Program-made: the position numbers and the translations under genes
Assembly (NCBI GenBank): GCA_963738135.1
Contig: CAVTVK010000001.1
Coordinates: 124,001 to 188,000, forward strand
DNA: 64,000 nucleotides
Direction of reading: 5' to 3'
DNA from: Bog-473 sp963738135
GTDB lineage: Bacteria; Actinomycetota; Acidimicrobiia; Acidimicrobiales; RAAP-2
Shown here: piece by piece, positions 1-7,119 of the stretch
Position numbering within the stretch: position 1 is the first letter of the stretch
Layout of the letters: every line of letters starts with the position of its first letter
Notes under the pieces: model-generated
The model's database searches: none
What the model saw: the letters and a program-made list of their open reading frames with translations, nothing else
Told to the model about the DNA's origin: nothing

Positions 1-540
1 CCAGTACTGCGTGTACAGCAGCGCCGCCGTCACGACGGCGACCGCGACGAGATTCCCGGGACGCGGCCGTTCGACGGCACGTGCCAGCGCCAGGTAGCCG
101 CAGCCGGTCAGGAGGATGACCAGGGCGTACATGCGGGATTCGGTGGCGTAGTACACCGCGAAGGGCGCGCTGGCCACGAGAACGAGTGTCGTCCAGGCCA
201 TGGCCCGACCCCCGAGACGCCGCCCGCAGAGCCAGGCCACCGGGAGTGTCACCACGGCGATCAGGCCGGACAGGGCGCGCACGGCGTCGTTCGACTGCCC
301 GAACAGGGAGATCCAGAAGTGCAGCAGGTAGTAGTAGAGAGGCGGGGCCCCGTCGTGCTTCAGTGCATCGGGGATGTCGTGCAGCGGCAGACGGGCGACG
401 TTGACGGTGAGGGCCTCGTCGAGCCAGAGGCCCGACCGGGTCCAGAAGCGGAAGAGCAGGCCGGCTGCGAGCACCACCCCGACGGCGACGCCGACCACGA
501 TGCGCGTACGGCCGGTGAGAGCGGGAACCTCCTCAGACAT
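1..540 (-). CDS. GT39/ArnT-like membrane glycosyltransferase, N-terminal part (runs off window)
   Basis: The reading frame opens with ATG at 540 and stays open to the window edge, so only the first 180 residues are visible. After a first membrane helix (residues about 12-28) comes the luminal loop typical of GT39/GT83 polyprenol-phosphate sugar transferases. It contains LWLDEALTV (with the acidic Asp-Glu pair) and then HDGAPPLYYYLLHFW. Further hydrophobic segments follow (ALSGLIAVVTLPVAWL, LVLVASAPFAVYY). Family members transfer a sugar from a lipid-phosphate carrier to a protein or glycan outside the membrane. It is divergent from dppB across a 107-base gap that must hold both promoters. Donor and acceptor cannot be told from this fragment. 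Confidence 0.8.
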   Translation of the reverse strand, partial: MSEEVPALTGRTRIVVGVAVGVVLAAGLLFRFWTRSGLWLDEALTVNVARLPLHDIPDALKHDGAPPLYYYLLHFWISLFGQSNDAVRALSGLIAVVTLPVAWLCGRRLGGRAMAWTTLVLVASAPFAVYYATESRMYALVILLTGCGYLALARAVERPRPGNLVAVAVVTAALLYTQYW

Positions 541-647
541 GGGCCGCATGGTAGGACAAGGGCTCAGAGGTCTAGGATCATCCGCCGCCGGGGGAGGTCG
601 GCGCGGGGGAAAGGGAATCAATACAGCGAAGGGGGGAAAGGGCCGCC

Positions 648-1595
648 GTGACCCGTTACATCATCAAACGGTTGGTGTTACTCGTCGTCATCATCATCTT
701 CGTGTCGATCGCGACTTTCTTCCTGGTCCACCTCCTTCCGGGCAATCCCACCGACACGATCCTCGGGCCCAACGCCACGCCGCAGAACGTCGCCACGCTC
801 GACCACCAACTCGGTCTCGACAAGCCGCTGTGGCAGCAGTACTTCATCTGGATCAGCCACGTCTTCGAGGGCAACCTGGGTCAGTCGTACACGACGCACC
901 AGTCGACCAGGACCATCATCACCCAGTCGTTCCCCATCGACTTGGAGCTGATCATTCTCTCGCAGATCCTCGCCTTCGCCGTCGCCTTCCCCATGGCCAT
1001 GCGCTCGGCGAAGCGGCCCAACGGGGTCTTCGACCAGGCGTCGAACAGCACGACCTTCGCCATGCTGGCGCTGCCGCCCTTCGTGATCGCGCCGGTCCTC
1101 GTGCTCATCTTCGCCGTGCACTGGCACATCTTCCCCGGCCCTGCTTCCTATGTGCCCATAGGACAGGCCTTCTGGTCGAACATCCACACCATGCTGTTGC
1201 CGTCCATCGTCCTCGCCCTCGGGGGGATCGTCGTCTACTTCCGATTGCTCCGGAACGACCTCATCTCGACCCTGCAGGAGGACTTCATCACGATGGCCCG
1301 CTCCAAGGGGCTGTCGGACCGCCGCATCATGTGGCGCCACGCGCTGCGGCCGTCCTCCATCTCGCTGCTGGCCTCCGCCGGTGTCACCATCGGCAGCCTG
1401 ATCGCCGGCACGTTCATCGTCGAACTGCTGTTGCAGATGCCCGGCCTCGGGTACCAGCTGATCTCGGCCGTGAACCAGGACGACTACACCGTGGTGCAGG
1501 GCATCACCCTCTTCGTGGCCGTCGCCATCGTGCTGATCAACTTCATCTTCGACTTCCTGTTCACCATTGTCGATCCGAGGATTGCCCGTGAGTAG
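648..1595 (+). CDS. dppB: Oligopeptide/dipeptide ABC transporter permease (DppB-like)
   Basis: A 315-residue integral membrane permease of the DppB/OppB family. The N-terminus (TRYIIKRLVLLVVIIIFVSI) is the classic first helix, followed by the periplasmic LPGNPTD segment. The EAA coupling loop is visible near residues 205-230 as MARSKGLSDRRIMWRHALR, the site that docks to the ATPases. The start is GTG at 648, preceded by a purine-rich Shine-Dalgarno stretch at about 629-640. It is the first gene of a dppBCDF set whose reading frames overlap throughout. No substrate-binding protein gene lies just upstream, so the solute receptor must be encoded elsewhere. Substrate type (peptides, nickel or other) is inferred only from family. 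Confidence 0.9.
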   Translation: MTRYIIKRLVLLVVIIIFVSIATFFLVHLLPGNPTDTILGPNATPQNVATLDHQLGLDKPLWQQYFIWISHVFEGNLGQSYTTHQSTRTIITQSFPIDLELIILSQILAFAVAFPMAMRSAKRPNGVFDQASNSTTFAMLALPPFVIAPVLVLIFAVHWHIFPGPASYVPIGQAFWSNIHTMLLPSIVLALGGIVVYFRLLRNDLISTLQEDFITMARSKGLSDRRIMWRHALRPSSISLLASAGVTIGSLIAGTFIVELLLQMPGLGYQLISAVNQDDYTVVQGITLFVAVAIVLINFIFDFLFTIVDPRIARE

Positions 1596-2511
1596 CGTCA
1601 GCCTGACCCACCCGACCAACGAGGCCTTCGCCGACATCAAGGGGGAGATCCAAGCCGAGGCCGCGGCGGACCCGGTCAAGAGGAAGCTGGGCGTGTTCTT
1701 CTGGATCTGCGTCGGCTGGATCGTCCTGGTCGCCCTGGGGGCCACCTTCGCCAGCCTCCTGCCATTGCCCAACCCGACGCTGGGCAACTACAGCAGTGTG
1801 CAGAACGCGGGACCCGGCTGGGGCCACATCCTCGGCACGGACGACCTGTACCGGGATATCTTCAGCCGCCTCGTCTACGGGGCGCGGGTGTCCCTGGTCG
1901 TCGGCTTCGGGGGCGCCCTCATCGGGCTTGTGGTCGGCGGCATCCCCGCCATGATCTCGGCCTACCGCCGCGGCCGGATCGACACCGCGCTCAACACGGG
2001 TTCGTACATCGTGCTGGCCTTCCCAGCCATCGTCGCCGTCATCGCCATCGTGTCCTTCTGGGGCAAGTCGCTGTTCAAGATCACACTCATCATCGGGCTC
2101 TTCGCGGCGCCGCTGATCTTCCGTGTGGTGCGGGCCTCGACCCTGTCGTACGCCACCCGTGACTTCGTGCTGGCGGCGAAGGCGCTCGGCGCCAGCGACA
2201 CGCGGATCCTCTCCCGCGAGATCCTGCCCAACATCATGCCGACCATCGTGTCCTTCGGTCTCATCGCCGTGGCCACCATCGTCGTGCTGGAGGGCTCGCT
2301 CGCCTTCCTTGGGCTCTCGGTGCCACCTCCGACGCCCAGTTGGGGCAACATGCTCAACGAGGGGTCGACCCTGCTGACGGGCGCCAAGGGGCAGACGAAC
2401 CCGTGGCTGGTCATCTTCCCGGCCACCGCCATGTTCCTGCTGCTCATCAGCCTCAACGTCGTGGCCGACAAATTGCGGGCGTACTTCGACGTCTCGGACA
2501 TCAAGCTGTGA
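1588..2511 (+). CDS. dppC: Oligopeptide/dipeptide ABC transporter permease (DppC-like)
   Basis: This is the second permease subunit, 307 residues, of the DppC/OppC family. The N-terminal cytoplasmic arm is followed by a first helix (VFFWICVGWIVLVALGATFA) and the HILGTDDLYRDIFSRLVYGARVS region that is a hallmark of DppC. The EAA loop reads LAAKALGASDTRILSREILP. I chose GTG at 1588 rather than the upstream TTG at 1567 because GAGG lies 7 bases before it and it overlaps the dppB stop by 8 bases. It pairs with DppB to form the membrane pore, and its stop overlaps the dppD start (GTGA). Confidence 0.9.
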   Translation: MSSVSLTHPTNEAFADIKGEIQAEAAADPVKRKLGVFFWICVGWIVLVALGATFASLLPLPNPTLGNYSSVQNAGPGWGHILGTDDLYRDIFSRLVYGARVSLVVGFGGALIGLVVGGIPAMISAYRRGRIDTALNTGSYIVLAFPAIVAVIAIVSFWGKSLFKITLIIGLFAAPLIFRVVRASTLSYATRDFVLAAKALGASDTRILSREILPNIMPTIVSFGLIAVATIVVLEGSLAFLGLSVPPPTPSWGNMLNEGSTLLTGAKGQTNPWLVIFPATAMFLLLISLNVVADKLRAYFDVSDIKL

Positions 2512-3527
2512 GCGGTCGCCGGCTGCTCGAGGTCGAGGACCTGCACGTTTCCTTCGCCACCAGCCGCGGCCCGCTCCAGGCCGTCCAGGGCGTGTCACTC
2601 ACGCTCGACCAGGGCAAGACCCTCGGGATCGTCGGCGAATCCGGCTCGGGGAAGACCGTGCTGTCCCGGGCCATCATGGGCCTGCTGCCCCGGGCCTCGA
2701 CCACGCAGACAGGGTCGGTCCGCTACGACGGCACCGAGATCCTCAACGCGCCCAACGACGACCTGCGCAAGCTGTGGAGCACCCACATCGCCATGGTCTT
2801 CCAGGACCCCATGACGTCGCTCAACCCCGTGCAGCGGATCGGCAACCAGATCACCGAACCGCTCAAGATCCACCTCAAGCTCTCGAAGGGCGAGGCCAAG
2901 GAGACGGCGCTGTCCCTACTGATGCAGGTGGGCATCCCCTCCCCCGTCGAGCGTTACGAGGCGTACCCGGCCCAGCTCTCGGGCGGCATGCGCCAGCGCG
3001 TCATGATCGCCATCGCCCTGGCCTGCGCACCGCGGCTGCTCATGGCCGACGAGCCGACGACCGGCCTCGACGTCACCGTGCAGGCGCAGATCCTCGACCT
3101 GCTGAGCCAGCTGCAGCGCGACCGCGACATGGCCATGATCCTGGTGACGCACGACCTCGGCGTGGTGGCCACCCGGACAGACGAGATCATCGTGATGTAC
3201 GCCGGCAACGTGGTCGAGCGGGCGCCCACCAACGTGCTCTTCAAGAGCATGGCCATGCCCTACACGGAGGCGCTCCTGAAGTCGACGCCGCGCATCGCCG
3301 AGCCGAGCCACACCCGGCTCATCGCCATTGAGGGGAGGCCGCCGGACCTGCTCAGCCCCCCGTCGGGCTGCCCCTTCTCGCCCCGCTGCCCCTACGCGCG
3401 GGAAAAGTGCCACGTTGAGAAGCCTCCCCTGGTGGAGGCGTCGCCTGGCCACAGCTACGCCTGCTGGTATCCGTTGACGCCGAGCGACCCGGTGACCGCT
3501 CCCCGTCCCGATCCGGTGCCGGCATGA
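2508..3527 (+). CDS. dppD: Oligopeptide ABC transporter ATP-binding protein (DppD-like)
   Basis: A 339-residue ATPase subunit. Walker A is GESGSGKT (about residue 43), the ABC signature is LSGGMRQRV, and Walker B is LLMADEPTTGLD. The C-terminal oligopeptide-transporter domain carries the cysteine pattern SGCPFSPRCPYAREKC, typical of DppD/OppD. The frame is open further upstream, but GTG at 2508 is chosen because it overlaps the dppC stop as GTGA and gives the normal N-terminus RRLLEVEDLHVSF. The stop overlaps the next start (ATGA at 3524). It powers import together with DppF at the cytoplasmic membrane face. Confidence 0.92.
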   Translation: MSGRRLLEVEDLHVSFATSRGPLQAVQGVSLTLDQGKTLGIVGESGSGKTVLSRAIMGLLPRASTTQTGSVRYDGTEILNAPNDDLRKLWSTHIAMVFQDPMTSLNPVQRIGNQITEPLKIHLKLSKGEAKETALSLLMQVGIPSPVERYEAYPAQLSGGMRQRVMIAIALACAPRLLMADEPTTGLDVTVQAQILDLLSQLQRDRDMAMILVTHDLGVVATRTDEIIVMYAGNVVERAPTNVLFKSMAMPYTEALLKSTPRIAEPSHTRLIAIEGRPPDLLSPPSGCPFSPRCPYAREKCHVEKPPLVEASPGHSYACWYPLTPSDPVTAPRPDPVPA

Positions 3528-4513
3528 CCGACACGACGGTGGACGCGGCTGCCTTGACGACCGATCCGCTGCTCTCGGTCGAGGATCTGCACGTCTCCTT
3601 CGGCAAGGGCAACACGACGGTGCAGGCCGTCGCCGGCATCACCTTCTCCTTGCGCCAGGGCGAGACGCTCGGCCTGGTGGGCGAGTCGGGCTGCGGCAAG
3701 TCGACGACCGGGCGCGCCGTCGTCCAGGTCGAGAAGGCCACCTCGGGCAGGATCCGGTTCGGCGAGACCGAGTTGACGTCGCTCAGCCGCGGGGATTTGC
3801 GCACGCTGCGGACGCAGGTGCAGATGATCTTCCAGGACCCGATCTCCTCGCTGAACCCGCGCCGCCGCGTCATCGACATCGTGTCGGAGCCCCTGAACAT
3901 CTGGAAGATCGGCTCCAAGGAGGAGCGGCTCGAGACGTCGCGCGCCATGCTCGACCAAGTCGGCATCGATCCCTACGTCAACGGCTCCCGGCGGCCCCGC
4001 GAGTTCTCCGGTGGCCAGTGCCAGCGCATCAGCATCGCCCGTGCGCTCGTCCTCAAGCCGAAGCTGCTCGTGTGCGACGAGGTCGTGTCCGCCCTCGACG
4101 TGTCGGTGCAGGCGCAGATCCTCAACCTGTTGCAGGACCTGAAGCGGGAGTACAACCTCACCATCCTCTTCATCGCCCACGACCTCGCCGTCGTGAAGAA
4201 CGTGAGCGACCGGGTCGCCGTCATGTACCTCGGACGCCTGTGCGAGATCGCACCCTCCGACCTGCTCTACGAGACGCCGGCCCACCACTACACCGCGGCC
4301 CTCCTCGCCTCCGCAGTGGAGCCCGACCCGGAGGCGCCGCGCACCTCGGCGGCGCTGACCGGGGAGCCCCCGAGCCCGATCAACCCGCCGTCGGGCTGCC
4401 GCTTCCGGACCCGCTGCCCCCGCGCCGAGGGCCGCTGTGCCGAAGAGGTCCCCGAAATGCGGGAGATCGGCCCCGGCCACCAGGTGGCCTGCCACTTTCC
4501 CATCGGAAGTTGA
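3524..4513 (+). CDS. dppF: Oligopeptide ABC transporter ATP-binding protein (DppF-like)
   Basis: This is the second ATPase of the transporter, 329 residues. Walker A is GESGCGKSTTG, the signature is FSGGQCQRISIARAL, and the C-terminal domain has SGCRFRTRCPRAEGRC. One unusual residue stands out: Walker B and D-loop read LLVCDEVVSALDV, with Val where nearly all DppF/OppF proteins have Pro (DEPVSALD). The catalytic Asp-Glu pair is intact, so activity is expected. The start ATG overlaps the dppD stop, and its own stop TGA overlaps a TTG start of the ATP-grasp gene. Confidence 0.92.
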   Translation: MTDTTVDAAALTTDPLLSVEDLHVSFGKGNTTVQAVAGITFSLRQGETLGLVGESGCGKSTTGRAVVQVEKATSGRIRFGETELTSLSRGDLRTLRTQVQMIFQDPISSLNPRRRVIDIVSEPLNIWKIGSKEERLETSRAMLDQVGIDPYVNGSRRPREFSGGQCQRISIARALVLKPKLLVCDEVVSALDVSVQAQILNLLQDLKREYNLTILFIAHDLAVVKNVSDRVAVMYLGRLCEIAPSDLLYETPAHHYTAALLASAVEPDPEAPRTSAALTGEPPSPINPPSGCRFRTRCPRAEGRCAEEVPEMREIGPGHQVACHFPIGS

Positions 4514-5433
4514 ACGGCACCGCCTCAGGCGGGAGGGGCGCTCGGCCGCACCTGGCTGTGGCGGCCTGCGGACGCATGCCCGACCTGCACGACGACTGGC
4601 CGCTCCTGCGGCGTGCCCTGGCCACGTCCGGTGTGGACGCCGTGACCGCGGTCTGGAACGACCCCGCCGTCGACTGGACCGCATTCGACCTGGTGCTGGC
4701 GAACGGGGCCTGGGACAACATCCATCACGTCGACGAATTCCTCGCGTGGGCGGACGGTGTCGCCGCCTCGGGCACACCGGTGCGCAACTCCCCCGCCACG
4801 CTGCGCTGGAACATCGACAAGCACTACCTGCGCGAGCTCGAACAGGCGGGCGTCCCGACCGTGCCGACGCTGTGGGTGGAACCGGGCGACCCCGATCCCG
4901 AGGCGTTGGCCCTTCCCGCGGGCGAGTTGGTGGTCAAGCCTTCGGTGTCCGGCGGTGGGTACCGCACGGCGCGCTACCAGCCTCACGAGCATCCGGCAGC
5001 GCGGGCGCACGTGCGCGAACTGATCGCGGCGGGTCGTACCGCCATGGTGCAGCCCTACGAGCCCCGGGTGGACGCCGAAGGTGAGACCGCCCTCATCTAC
5101 GTCGGGGGCCGCTTCAGCCATGCGGTGCACAAGGGCCCCATGATCCGCCGCGGCGTCGGACCCACGGACAGCCTGGTCGAGAACCAGGTGATGACGGGCG
5201 CCAAGGCGACGGCGGGTCAGCTCCTCCTGGCCGAGCAGGCCCTGGGCGCGGCGGAGCAACTCCTCGGCCCCACTTCGTACGCCCGGGTCGACATGGTGGG
5301 GACCAGCGCGGCCGGGCCGGCGCTGCTCGAGCTCGAACTACTCGACCCGGTGCTGTTCTTCACCCACCATCCCGAGGGGGCGGTGCGCCTCGCCCAGGAA
5401 TTGGCCCGGCAATTGGGCGGTTTGCCGGCTTAG
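4510..5433 (+). CDS. ATP-grasp family protein, last gene of the dpp operon
   Basis: About 307 residues with the layout of actinobacterial RimK/glutathione-synthetase-like ATP-grasp proteins. An N-terminal domain contains NDPAVDWTAFDLVLANGAWD. It is followed by NSPATLRWNIDKHYLRELE, the ATP-binding strand LVVKPSVSGGGYRTAR, and a C-terminal metal-binding segment (LLELELLDPVLFF). Such enzymes ligate a carboxylate to an amine using ATP; the actual substrate is unknown here. In-frame start candidates are TTG 4510 (TTGA overlap with dppF), GTG 4558 and ATG 4576. I prefer TTG 4510 because of the overlap pattern of the whole operon and because homologues keep residues upstream of ATG 4576. Its stop overlaps the convergent rpsA stop. 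Confidence 0.75.
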   Translation: MNGTASGGRGARPHLAVAACGRMPDLHDDWPLLRRALATSGVDAVTAVWNDPAVDWTAFDLVLANGAWDNIHHVDEFLAWADGVAASGTPVRNSPATLRWNIDKHYLRELEQAGVPTVPTLWVEPGDPDPEALALPAGELVVKPSVSGGGYRTARYQPHEHPAARAHVRELIAAGRTAMVQPYEPRVDAEGETALIYVGGRFSHAVHKGPMIRRGVGPTDSLVENQVMTGAKATAGQLLLAEQALGAAEQLLGPTSYARVDMVGTSAAGPALLELELLDPVLFFTHHPEGAVRLAQELARQLGGLPA

Positions 5434-6947
5434 GCGCCTTCGGCGGGAGCCTCAGGAGCTGCCGTTGCCGCGGGCGCGCTCTCCGCCGCTGCTGCAACCG
5501 GAGCCTCGGCCGCTTCCACCGGGGCCTCCGCTGCAGGAGCCTCCGTTGCGCCGCCGTCAGCCGCGACGACTGGAGCCCCGTCCCCGGTGCCGTCGCCGTT
5601 CGCGTCGCCGGCTTCGTCCCCGGTGGGAGGCACTACGTGCGTGCCCGCCTCCTCGGCGAAGTCGGCCCAGGCCGCCTGGGCCTCGGTCTCGGGGGTGAAC
5701 TCGCCCTCGGCGTAGTCGAAGCCGATGTAGTTGCCCTCTTCGTCGTAGGCGTGCTCTCCGAAGGCCTCGCGGTACTCCTCGGAGACCTCGCCACCCTCGG
5801 CCGCCTGCTTGATCGACAAGGAGATGCGGCGGCGCTGCAGGTCGATGTCGATGATCTTGACCCACAGCTCCTCGCCCGGCGTGACGACCTGCTCGGGCAG
5901 GTCGACGTGGTGCACCGCCATCTCCGAGATGTGGACCAGGCCCTCAATGCCGTCACCCACCTGTACGAAGGCACCGAAGGGCACCAGCTTGGTGATGCGG
6001 CCGTAGACGAGCTGGCCCACCGCGTGCGAGTCGGCGAACTCCTGCCAGGGGTCGGACTGCGTGGCCTTCAGGGACAGGCTGATGCGCTCCTTGTCGAGGT
6101 CGACGTCGAGCACCTCCACCTCGATCTCGTCGCCCACCGACACGACCGACGACGGGTGGTCGACGTGCTTCCAGCTGAGCTCGGACACGTGCACGAGCCC
6201 GTCCATGCCGCCCAGGTCCACGAAGGCGCCGAAGTTGACCACGGAGGAGACGACGCCCTTGCGGCGCTCGCCCGGCTTCAGGTTCTGCAGGAAGTCGCCG
6301 CGCTGCTCCTTCTGGGCCTCTTCCAGCCAGGCCCGGCGCGACAGCACCACGTTGTTGCGGTTGCGGTCGAGCTCGATGATCTTGGCCTCGATGACCTTGC
6401 CCACGTACGGCTGCAACTCGCGCACCCGGCGCAGCTCGACCAGCGAGGCAGGCAGGAAGCCGCGCAGGCCGATGTCGACGATCAGGCCGCCCTTGACGAC
6501 CTCAATAACCGGACCCGACACCATCTCGCCGTTGTTCTTCTTCTCCTCAATGGTCGTCCAGGCCCGCTCGTACTGTGCGCGCTTCTTGGACAGGACCAGG
6601 CGGCCCTCCTTGTCCTCCTTCTGGAGCACGAGGGCCTCGACGTGGTCGCCGAGGGAGACGATCTCCGCCGGGTCGACGTCGTTGCGGATGGAGAGCTCGC
6701 GGGCGGGGATGACCCCTTCGGACTTGAAGCCGATGTCGAGGAGGACCTCGTCACGGTCGATCTTGACGACGGTCCCCTCAATGACGTCGCCGTCGTCGAA
6801 CTCGATGATGGAGTCACCCATCGCCTTTTCGAGATCGGCGTCACCGAGGTCGTCGTCGACGATGGTGCGGGGGGTGTAGTTCCCCTCGGCGTCGAAGCTG
6901 CCCATCGCTTCGGGCGAGAGGAGGGAGGTGCGTGCGGTGTCAGCCAT
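5430..6947 (-). CDS. rpsA: 30S ribosomal protein S1
   Basis: This 505-residue protein has four S1 RNA-binding domains, at about residues 37-105, 122-190, 208-277 and 294-364. The third and fourth carry the canonical NFGAFVDLGGMDGLVHVSEL and PFGAFVQVGDGIEGLVHISE. It then has an Ala/Glu/Pro-rich acidic tail of about 140 residues, as in actinobacterial S1 proteins, which have fewer domains than E. coli S1. The start ATG at 6947 is fixed by a perfect AAGGAG at 6955-6960. It binds mRNA on the small subunit during initiation. Upstream lies polA in the same direction. The 172-base gap (6948-7119) probably holds its own promoter. Confidence 0.96.
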   Translation of the reverse strand: MADTARTSLLSPEAMGSFDAEGNYTPRTIVDDDLGDADLEKAMGDSIIEFDDGDVIEGTVVKIDRDEVLLDIGFKSEGVIPARELSIRNDVDPAEIVSLGDHVEALVLQKEDKEGRLVLSKKRAQYERAWTTIEEKKNNGEMVSGPVIEVVKGGLIVDIGLRGFLPASLVELRRVRELQPYVGKVIEAKIIELDRNRNNVVLSRRAWLEEAQKEQRGDFLQNLKPGERRKGVVSSVVNFGAFVDLGGMDGLVHVSELSWKHVDHPSSVVSVGDEIEVEVLDVDLDKERISLSLKATQSDPWQEFADSHAVGQLVYGRITKLVPFGAFVQVGDGIEGLVHISEMAVHHVDLPEQVVTPGEELWVKIIDIDLQRRRISLSIKQAAEGGEVSEEYREAFGEHAYDEEGNYIGFDYAEGEFTPETEAQAAWADFAEEAGTHVVPPTGDEAGDANGDGTGDGAPVVAADGGATEAPAAEAPVEAAEAPVAAAAESAPAATAAPEAPAEGA

Positions 6948-7119
6948 GGTGAAGCTCCTTGCGGCAGGTGCGACTTGCACCCACAGGACCGCGCCGGGGT
7001 CAGTTCGAGAAATATGGTGTGCGCCGCCACCGGTGCCGGCGGGCAAGGCCTGCCAGCGTAGCAGCTGCTCAGGAGGGTTCTCCCCGCCGCCCAGCCCTTG
7101 CCGGCCCCCCCCGGTGCTG

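Noticed and set aside
186..1591. Long plus-strand frames overlapping the first glycosyltransferase and dppB
   Set aside because: They are Arg/Pro/His-rich shadows of genes in other frames, produced by the high GC content.
678..2598. Long minus-strand frames opposite dppB and dppC
   Set aside because: Composition is rich in Asp/Gly/His/Arg repeats without domains; the plus-strand permeases fully explain the region.
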